DNA of 6,637 nucleotides from an uncultured Clostridia bacterium. Its GTDB lineage: Bacteria > Bacillota_A > Clostridia > Oscillospirales > Oscillospiraceae. The stretch is from contig CAMZJG010000058.1 of NCBI GenBank assembly GCA_947307505.1, forward strand, positions 1 to 6,637, given 5' to 3'. The translations under genes and the position numbers were made by a program. Below the pieces are notes generated by a model. That model was given only the letters and a program-made list of their open reading frames with translations, did not search any database and was not told the DNA's origin. Below are positions 1-5,561 of the stretch, in pieces. How positions within the stretch are numbered: position 1 is the stretch's first letter; every line of letters begins with the position of its first letter.

Positions 1-385
1 CCAGCACGGGCCCGGCGATGACGAACATCTTCGCCGCCATGCCCGCCACGAAGCCTTCGCTTTTGAACTCCAGGGCCGGGGAGGCGATGGAGTTGGCAAA
101 GCCCGTAATGGGCACCAGGGTCCCGGCGCCGCAGAACTTCGCCAGCCGGTCGTACACCCCCAGTCCCGTGAGCAGGACGCCCAGGAAGATCAGGGTGACG
201 GAGGTCGCTCCCGCGGCGTTCTCCTCCTCCAGCCCCGCCAGGCTCCAGAGGGCCAGGATCCCCTGGCCCAGAGCGCAGATGAGACCGCCGCTGAGAAAAG
301 CCCGGAACATGTCCCGTCCCAGGGGGGAGGGCGGGCAGCGCCGGGCCACATATTTCCGATACTCCTGATTTGTCATATTGACCAT
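1..385 (-). CDS. spoVAC: Stage V sporulation protein AC (SpoVAC), C-terminus cut by window edge
   Basis: SpoVAC is an integral membrane protein of the SpoVA channel, which moves dipicolinic acid into the developing spore and releases it at germination. The 128 residues present match the family: an N-terminal EYRKYV segment, a first hydrophobic stretch around residues 29-51 (AFLSGGLICALGQG), a second around 62-78 ending in LLTGLGVYDRLAKF, the family hallmark GAGTLVPITGFANSI near 86-100, then SPALEFKSEGF and GAKMF-like AAKMFVIAGPVL. The match favours SpoVAC over its paralogue SpoVAE because of the VYDRLAKF and FANSIASPALEF segments. The ATG at 385 is chosen because GAGGTG lies 7 nt upstream; an in-frame ATG at 376 is too far from it. 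SpoVAC is usually about 150 residues, so roughly 20-30 are missing beyond position 1, where spoVAD would normally follow. In Bacillus the operon is read by the forespore factor sigma G. Confidence 0.95.
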   Translation of the reverse strand, partial: MVNMTNQEYRKYVARRCPPSPLGRDMFRAFLSGGLICALGQGILALWSLAGLEEENAAGATSVTLIFLGVLLTGLGVYDRLAKFCGAGTLVPITGFANSIASPALEFKSEGFVAGMAAKMFVIAGPVL

Positions 386-392
386 AAAGAAA

Positions 393-398
393 CACCTC
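393..398 (-). promoter_or_regulatory. spoVAC Shine-Dalgarno site, mostly buried in a hairpin
   Basis: On the minus strand GAGGTG lies 7 nt before the ATG at 385 and is the only good ribosome binding site near the start, so it decides the spoVAC start. Its GAGG core (398-395) is base-paired in the 395-421 hairpin. An mRNA starting upstream of about 421 would present it in paired form. An mRNA starting inside the hairpin would leave it open. Confidence 0.7.
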
Positions 399-421
399 AT
401 CCGCAGTATTTGCGGATGAGG
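395..421. terminator. Perfect 11-bp inverted repeat with A/T-tract flanks, overlapping the spoVAC ribosome binding site
   Basis: Positions 395-405 (CCTCATCCGCA) pair perfectly with 411-421, leaving a 5-nt loop (406-410). On the plus strand the stem is followed by CGG and then TTTTT (425-429). On the minus strand it is preceded by AAAAA and followed by TGTTTCTTT. This symmetry is typical of a bidirectional intrinsic terminator. On the minus strand it could end the esterase transcript. The 3' arm on that strand contains GAGG (398-395), the core of the spoVAC Shine-Dalgarno sequence, so the hairpin would also block translation of spoVAC from any read-through mRNA. The pairing is seen directly; termination and translational control are inferred. 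Confidence 0.65.
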
Positions 422-438
422 CGGTTTTTATCAGCGGC

Positions 439-457
439 GCCGGTCTCCGGGACCGGC
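439..457. repeat. Short GC-rich hairpin, 7 bp, between the esterase gene and spoVAC
   Basis: GCCGGTC (439-445) pairs with GACCGGC (451-457) around a 5-nt loop. There is no T-tract on either side, so by itself it is not a standard intrinsic terminator. It is the middle of three inverted repeats in the 134-bp gap between the esterase stop and the spoVAC start. Confidence 0.45.
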
Positions 458-468
458 CGCGGGAGTCG

Positions 469-508
469 CCCGGCGGGAAACGGGAGACGCAGCCTCTTCC
501 CCGCCGGG
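469..508. repeat. Perfect 9-bp inverted repeat just downstream of the esterase stop codon
   Basis: CCCGGCGGG (469-477) pairs with CCCGCCGGG (500-508) around a 22-nt loop. The repeat begins 11 nt after the esterase stop codon. TTTT follows only on the plus strand (509-512), where no gene needs terminating; on the minus strand no T-tract follows. An alternative 6-bp stem, CCGCCG (501-506) with CGGCGG (513-518), would compete with it. It may protect the 3' end of the esterase mRNA or contribute to termination together with the 395-421 hairpin. Confidence 0.45.
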
Positions 509-519
509 TTTTCGGCGGA

Positions 520-2103
520 TCAGTAGATCCACTCGCCGCCCTCTTCCCGTTCGGCGGCTTCCAGCATGCGTACGGCCATGCCCAGCATATCCCCCGCGGG
601 GGCCAGGGCATGGAGTTCCTCGATCAGCTCCCGGTCGTAGTTCTCCCCGGCCCGGGTGCTGCGGTCAAAGATCATGGTGGCCTTTTTGCCGTCCTCGTAG
701 GCCGGCCATGCGGCCATATCCCCATGGTTGGGATCCCCGGTGCGGGCAAAGGCGGCCACGGCTCCGGCCACCTCCCCCTCCAGACGGTCGGACACCCCGG
801 CGATATTGCAGCAGGGCACCCGGGCGGCATTGTGGAACACGAAGGGGATATCGGCGCAGTGCCAGGCGGGACGGGGCCCGTCCACATCGAAATCCAGGGC
901 GAACACGTACAGATACGCGGGGGCGGAGGACACCCGGGCCTTCTCCTCGATATACCGGGTGGTGGCCCGGCGGGCCCCCACGTCCAGCTTCGACAGCAGC
1001 AGGATATCCTTGCCGGGATAGGCGGCTTCGAACCGTTTCACCAGCTCCTCCGTCTGATCCCCGTAGGTCTTCTCCAGGATCCGGAGACCGGAGGCCCGGT
1101 CCGGCGCCGACGCTCCGGGGCCGAAGCCGGTGAATTCCGCGATGACGGTGCCCGCGATGGTGGGCACGGTTTTGGCATAGTCGGTAAAGCCCACCTTCAT
1201 GGGATCCCCCAGGTACCAGTCGTTGGCCACGGGGCCCCAGTTGATCAGCTTTTTCTCCTCCCGGAGCTTCTTCAGGGCCACCTTGTTGAAAGCCCGCATG
1301 AGGACGTCGTAGGGCACCTTTTCCAGCTTCTCCGGCTCGTCGGGGCGGATATCCAGCGTCTTCATCATCTCCAGGATGTACTCCCGGTGGTCCACCGGCT
1401 GCGCTTCCCCGCCCTCGAAGATGCCGCTCATGAGGATGGCCTTATGGAAGAGTCCCGCCGCCGCGGGGGTCTGGAGCAGGGTGGAGATCTTTCCGCCGCC
1501 GCCGGACTGGCCGATGAGGGTGACGTTTTCCGGATCCCCGCCGAAGGCGGATATGTTCCGCTTCACCCAGCGCAGGGCCTCCACGATATCCGCCATGCCC
1601 GCGTTCACGGAGTTTTTGTACTGCTCCCCGAAGGAGGACATATCCAGGAAACCCAGGATATTCAGCCGATGGTTCAGGGTGACCACCACCGCGTCGGCGA
1701 ATTCCGCCAGGGCGTCCCCCTCATAGGCCACCTGCTCGATGGAGGAGCCGCTGGAATAGCCGCCGCCGTGGAGCCAGACGATCACGGGCTTCTTTGCCCC
1801 CTTCTCCAGGGAGGGGGTCCAGATATTCAGATACTGGCAGTGCTCATTGGAGGGCCAGAAGCGGTGGGGGATCAGCAGTTCCCCGGTGGGCATGGGCTCG
1901 TTGGCCACGGGGCAGATATACCCGTAGTTGGTGGCCTCCTTGATCCCCTCCCAGGGCTCCGCCGGCCGGGGGGCCTGGAAGCGCCCGGCGTCGGCATATT
2001 TGACGCCCTGGAAGATGTACAGGCCGTCCAGGAAAAAGCCCCGGAGCAGGCCGTCCGCCGTTTTGGCCACGGTGTCGGACGAGCATCGGAAATTTCGCGC
2101 CAT
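520..2103 (-). CDS. Type B carboxylesterase-like alpha/beta hydrolase (para-nitrobenzyl esterase family)
   Basis: This 527-residue protein has the length and layout of the COesterase family, which hydrolyses carboxylic esters through a Ser-acid-His triad. In order: FQGVKYA near 31-37, the type B signature variant NEHCQYLNIWTP at 87-97, the oxyanion-hole motif HGGGY at 112-116, the nucleophile elbow GQSGG at 198-202 with Ser200, a likely acid Glu323 in GTVIAEF, and a likely catalytic His415 in WHCADIPFVF. The elbow is GQSGG rather than the more common GESAG. No signal peptide or membrane segment is seen, so it should act in the cytoplasm. The ATG at 2103 is preceded by AGGAGGT with 6 nt spacing. 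The gene starts 39 bp after the Tex stop and is probably co-transcribed with it. The triad assignments are by motif position; the substrate is unknown. Confidence 0.9.
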   Translation of the reverse strand: MARNFRCSSDTVAKTADGLLRGFFLDGLYIFQGVKYADAGRFQAPRPAEPWEGIKEATNYGYICPVANEPMPTGELLIPHRFWPSNEHCQYLNIWTPSLEKGAKKPVIVWLHGGGYSSGSSIEQVAYEGDALAEFADAVVVTLNHRLNILGFLDMSSFGEQYKNSVNAGMADIVEALRWVKRNISAFGGDPENVTLIGQSGGGGKISTLLQTPAAAGLFHKAILMSGIFEGGEAQPVDHREYILEMMKTLDIRPDEPEKLEKVPYDVLMRAFNKVALKKLREEKKLINWGPVANDWYLGDPMKVGFTDYAKTVPTIAGTVIAEFTGFGPGASAPDRASGLRILEKTYGDQTEELVKRFEAAYPGKDILLLSKLDVGARRATTRYIEEKARVSSAPAYLYVFALDFDVDGPRPAWHCADIPFVFHNAARVPCCNIAGVSDRLEGEVAGAVAAFARTGDPNHGDMAAWPAYEDGKKATMIFDRSTRAGENYDRELIEELHALAPAGDMLGMAVRMLEAAEREEGGEWIY

Positions 2104-2142
2104 ATCGTTACCTCCTCAGTCAGATTCAAATCGTCGTACCGG

Positions 2143-4290
2143 TCATTCCTTCACCTGCTTCATGCTCAGGGAAATGCGCTTTTTCTTTTCGTCCACCCCC
2201 AGGACCAGGACCTTCACCGTATCCCCCACGCTCACCACCTCGCTGGGATGGCGCACGAAGCGGTCGCAGAGCTCGGAGATATGCACCAGGCCGTCCTGGT
2301 GGACGCCGATATCCACAAAGGCGCCGAAATCGATCACGTTCCGCACGGTGCCGGTGAGCACCATGCCGGGCTGCAGGTCCTTCAGCTCCAGGATATCCGT
2401 ACGGAAAATGGGTTTGGGCAGTTCGTCCCGGGGGTCCCGACCGGGCTTCATCAGCTCCTTCACGATGTCCCGCAGGGTGGGGACGCCCACGCCGCAGTCC
2501 TCCGCCGTCCGGCCCTCGCCCCGCTCCTTCAGCCGCCGGGGCAGGTCCCCGATGAGACCCGCCTTCACCTCTCCCAGGGTATAGCCGCAGAGCTCCAGCA
2601 GCCGCTCCGCCGCGGCGTAGCTCTCGGGATGGACGCCGGTGTTGTCCAGCACCAGGCGGCTCTCCGGCACCCGGAGGAAGCCCGCGCACTGTTCATAGGC
2701 CTTGGGGCCCAGCTTCGGCACCTTCAGCAGCTGCTTCCGGGAGGTGAAGGCGCCGTTTTCCTCCCGCCAGGCCACGATGTTCTTCGCCGTGGCCGCCGTG
2801 AGGCCGCTGACCCGGCGCAGGAGGGAGGGGGACGCGGTGTTCAGATCCGCGCCCACGGCGTTCACGCAGTCCTCCACCACCGCGTCCAGGCTCTCCTCCA
2901 GCCGCTTCTGGGGCATATCGTGCTGGTACTGCCCCACCCCGATGGCCTTGGGCTCGATCTTCACCAGCTCCGCCAGGGGATCCTGGAGGCGGCGGGCGAT
3001 GGACACGGCGGAGCGGAGGTTCACGTCGTACTGGGGAAATTCCTCCGCCGCCAGCTTGCTGGCGCTGTATACGCTGGCCCCGGCCTCGTTCACCACCATA
3101 TAGCTCACTCCGGGGCAGCGGCGGAGGAGATCCACCGTCATCTGCTCCGTTTCCCGGGAGGCGGTGCCGTTGCCGATGGCGATATGCTCCACCCCATGCC
3201 GGGCGATCAGGGCGGCCAGGGTATCGATGCAGGCGGCCCGCTGCTTTTCCCCGTGGGTGGGGTAGACCACGGCGGTATCCAGCACCTTGCCGGTGGGATC
3301 CACCACCGCCACCTTGCAGCCCATGCGGTAGCCCGGGTCCAGACCCATGGTCACCTTTCCCTTCACCGGGGGCGCCATGAGCAGAGGCTTCAGATTCAGG
3401 GCGAAGTTATGGATCGCCCCCTCCGCGGCGTTCTCCGTCAGGGCAGCCCGGGTCTCCGTCTCCATGCCGGGCTGGAGCAGGCGGTCGTATCCGTCCGCGA
3501 TGGCGGACCGGAGGAAGGCCTCGTTCCTTGCGCCGGGCTTCACCATGCCCCGGGAGATCTCCTCCAGGGCCAGATCCCGGTCCAGGGCCAGGGACACCTT
3601 CAGGAAGCCCTCCTTCTCCCCCCGGTTCATGGCCAGGATCTGATGACCCTGCAGCCGGGAGATGGGCTGGGAAAAATCGTAGTACAGCCGGTAGACGCTG
3701 TCCTCCTCCTTTGCGGCGGCGGAGCGCAGGCTTCCCCGCTTCCGGATGGTCTCCCGCAGCTTCTTCCGGTTCTCCGGGGAATCGCTCACCTGCTCCGCCA
3801 GGATATCCGAGGCTCCGGCCAGGGCGTCCTCCACCGTGTGGACCCCCTTCTCCCCGTCCACATAGGCCTCCGCCAGGGCGGCGGGGTCCTTCTGAGGCTG
3901 GAGCAGGATCGCCATGGTCAGGGGTTCCAGCCCCTTTTCCTTGGCGATGGAGGCCCGGGTACGCCGTTTGGGGCGGTAGGGACGGTACAGGTCCTCCAGG
4001 GCGGCCAGGGTATCCGCCCGGCGGATCTCCGCCTCCAGCTCCGGGGTGAGCTTCTCCTGCTCCCCGATGAGGCGGAGGATCTCCTCCCGCCGCTGCTCCA
4101 GGCTGCGCAGATACCGCAGCCGCTCCTCCAGGGTCCGCAGGGCTTCGTCGTCCATGGCCCCGTGGGCCTCCTTGCGGTACCGGGCGATAAAGGGGATGGT
4201 GTTCCCCTCGTCCAGCAGGTCGATGACGTTCTGCACCGACCGGGCGGGTCTGTTCAGTTCCTGGGCGATGCGTTCCGTGATCCGATCCAT
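2143..4290 (-). CDS. tex: Tex-family RNA-binding transcription accessory protein
   Basis: Tex (YdcI in Bacillus subtilis) is a conserved cytoplasmic nucleic-acid-binding protein, related to eukaryotic Spt6, linked to transcription and RNA turnover. The 715 residues match the family in length and domain order. The N-terminal helical region holds IPFIARYRKE (32-41) and YRPYRPKRRT (102-111). A YqgF/RuvC-like domain starts at MGLDPGYRMG (315-324), with AIGNGTASRETE (371-382) and NEAGASVYSAS (401-411). VGQYQHDM (452-459) and helix-hairpin-helix segments near VNAVGADLNTAS (476-487) and 489-540 follow. HPESY is at 554-558. A C-terminal S1 RNA-binding domain runs from about 639 (GTVRNVIDFGAFVDIG) to 710. 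The ATG at 4290 has GGAGGAG just upstream. It lies 25 bp after the serine hydrolase gene and 39 bp before the esterase gene, indicating an operon. No key motif is missing. Confidence 0.97.
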   Translation of the reverse strand: MDRITERIAQELNRPARSVQNVIDLLDEGNTIPFIARYRKEAHGAMDDEALRTLEERLRYLRSLEQRREEILRLIGEQEKLTPELEAEIRRADTLAALEDLYRPYRPKRRTRASIAKEKGLEPLTMAILLQPQKDPAALAEAYVDGEKGVHTVEDALAGASDILAEQVSDSPENRKKLRETIRKRGSLRSAAAKEEDSVYRLYYDFSQPISRLQGHQILAMNRGEKEGFLKVSLALDRDLALEEISRGMVKPGARNEAFLRSAIADGYDRLLQPGMETETRAALTENAAEGAIHNFALNLKPLLMAPPVKGKVTMGLDPGYRMGCKVAVVDPTGKVLDTAVVYPTHGEKQRAACIDTLAALIARHGVEHIAIGNGTASRETEQMTVDLLRRCPGVSYMVVNEAGASVYSASKLAAEEFPQYDVNLRSAVSIARRLQDPLAELVKIEPKAIGVGQYQHDMPQKRLEESLDAVVEDCVNAVGADLNTASPSLLRRVSGLTAATAKNIVAWREENGAFTSRKQLLKVPKLGPKAYEQCAGFLRVPESRLVLDNTGVHPESYAAAERLLELCGYTLGEVKAGLIGDLPRRLKERGEGRTAEDCGVGVPTLRDIVKELMKPGRDPRDELPKPIFRTDILELKDLQPGMVLTGTVRNVIDFGAFVDIGVHQDGLVHISELCDRFVRHPSEVVSVGDTVKVLVLGVDEKKKRISLSMKQVKE

Positions 4291-4315
4291 GATCTCCTCC
4301 GATACGGATCTCCGG

Positions 4316-5497
4316 TCACAGCAGGCCGTAGATCACCGACCGCAGGCGGTCGTTGTAGTACTTGGCGTCCGGCAGCATATCCTGGATCATGAAGGAGGCG
4401 GAGAGCTGATCCACCGGGTCGGCCATCATCCAGGCCCCCGCGGCGCCCTCCCAGCCGAATTCCCCCACGGAGCCGTTGGTGAGCCCGGAAACGGGGTCCA
4501 TCAGGGTGCGGACGCCGTAGCCGTAGCCATAGCCCTTCATCTCCGGGGAATTGCGGAATTCCTTCAGCATATCCGCCGTCAGCAGGTTCTGGCGCATCAT
4601 CTCCAGGGTCTTCCGGCCGATGATCTTCTCCCCCTTCCAGATGCCGCCGCAGGCCAGCATCCCGGAGAAGGTCTGGATATCCCGCACGGAGGAGATGAGG
4701 CCCGCGTCCGGCGCTTCGTACGCGCCCTCCTCCCGGTACATGCTGTCCAGCGGGTCTCCCAGGAGGGATTCGCATTTCACCACGGACCCATCCCGCTTAT
4801 GCATGACGCACTCCGCCATGCGCTCCCGCCAGCCGGGGCGGAAGCGGAAGCCCGTATCCTTCATCCCCAGGGGGGCGAAGACCTTTTCCTCCATGAAGCG
4901 GCCCAGGGACATGCCGCTGGTCACCTCCACCACGGCCCCCATGATGCTGATGCCGTAGCCGTACTGCCAGCGGGAGCCGGGCTCGAAGAGCATGGGGACC
5001 TTCGCCAGGGCGCGGATCTCCTCCCCCAGGCTGTATCCTGCCTGGAACTTGCTGCCCCCCAGCTGCTCATGGATATCCCGCAGGCCCGTTTCGGTGGGGC
5101 TGCCGTCATGGGCGTAAAAGCCCACGTTCATGTTGAACAGATGCCGCATGAGCATGGGGGTCCTGGAGTCCTCCACCGTCCAGGTACCGTCCGGCTGCTT
5201 CACGCTGAGCTTCAGCTCCTTGTACTCCGGCAGATAGGCGGAGACGGGATCGTCCATCAGGAACGCCCCCCGCTCGAACTCCATCATGCCGCACAGGGCG
5301 GAGACGGCCTTGGTGATGGAATGGATGCGGAAAAGGGTATCCGGCCCCATGGGCGTCTTCCCGGCCATATCCCGGGAGCCCAGATAGTTTTCGTACAGGA
5401 CCTCCTCCCCCCGGCAAACGGAGAGGCCGGCCCCGGGGAGGTTCTTCTTTTCCACAAAGGACCGGAGCAGCCGGTCCAGATCTTTTGCAGTCGACAT
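4316..5497 (-). CDS. Serine hydrolase of the class C beta-lactamase / family VIII esterase type
   Basis: The 393-residue protein belongs to the beta-lactamase-related serine hydrolases (Pfam Beta-lactamase), which include esterases, D-aminopeptidases and carboxypeptidases as well as true AmpC enzymes. The nucleophile motif S-x-x-K is HSITK (Ser60, Lys63), followed by MDDPVSAYLPEYK (81-93), typical of the family. WQYGYGISIMG (177-187) supplies the catalytic tyrosine, probably Tyr179. The third motif is FGWEGAAG (347-354), resembling the W-x-G motif of family VIII esterases rather than the KTG of AmpC. No signal peptide is visible, so a periplasm-like or exported beta-lactamase role is unlikely; a cytoplasmic esterase or amidase is more probable. 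The ATG at 5497 has AAAGGAG upstream. It follows the cupin gene by 64 bp, with a strong hairpin between, and precedes tex by 25 bp. Substrate unknown; family assignment is firm. Confidence 0.9.
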   Translation of the reverse strand: MSTAKDLDRLLRSFVEKKNLPGAGLSVCRGEEVLYENYLGSRDMAGKTPMGPDTLFRIHSITKAVSALCGMMEFERGAFLMDDPVSAYLPEYKELKLSVKQPDGTWTVEDSRTPMLMRHLFNMNVGFYAHDGSPTETGLRDIHEQLGGSKFQAGYSLGEEIRALAKVPMLFEPGSRWQYGYGISIMGAVVEVTSGMSLGRFMEEKVFAPLGMKDTGFRFRPGWRERMAECVMHKRDGSVVKCESLLGDPLDSMYREEGAYEAPDAGLISSVRDIQTFSGMLACGGIWKGEKIIGRKTLEMMRQNLLTADMLKEFRNSPEMKGYGYGYGVRTLMDPVSGLTNGSVGEFGWEGAAGAWMMADPVDQLSASFMIQDMLPDAKYYNDRLRSVIYGLL

Positions 5498-5515
5498 ATC
5501 CTACTCCTTTTACAG

Positions 5516-5542
5516 ATGGCCTCCGGCAGAGCCGGAGGCCAT
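5516..5542. repeat. Perfect 12-bp hairpin in the cupin / serine hydrolase gap
   Basis: ATGGCCTCCGGC (5516-5527) pairs perfectly with 5531-5542 around a 3-nt loop. No T-tract follows on either strand, so it is not a standard intrinsic terminator. On the minus strand it lies 19 nt after the cupin stop codon and ends 4 nt before the AAAAGGAG ribosome binding site (5511-5504) of the serine hydrolase gene. It may protect the upstream mRNA from 3' exonucleases, mark a processing site, or lower expression of the downstream genes. These roles are inferred; the pairing is seen directly. Confidence 0.6.
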
Positions 5543-5561
5543 GATGATCGATTCGGGGAAA

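Noticed and set aside
18..368. 116-codon plus-strand open frame over spoVAC
   Set aside because: The minus strand encodes an unmistakable SpoVAC; the plus-strand product is Pro/Arg/Ser-rich with no family resemblance.
610..4392. Very long open frame on the plus strand (1260 codons), antisense to the esterase and tex genes
   Set aside because: It mirrors two well-supported minus-strand genes. Its product is a low-complexity run rich in Gly, His, Leu, Pro and Gln with no recognisable domain, as expected from the complement of GC-biased codons. No ribosome binding site supports it.
4316..5497. True AmpC-type beta-lactamase (antibiotic resistance gene)
   Set aside because: There is no signal peptide, the third motif is WEG rather than KTG, and the wider sequence resembles family VIII esterase-like hydrolases. 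A resistance role cannot be supported.
5516..5542. Intrinsic terminator after the cupin gene
   Set aside because: The stem is strong but is followed by CTGTAAAAGG on the minus strand and GATGATCG on the plus strand, with no T-tract on either side.
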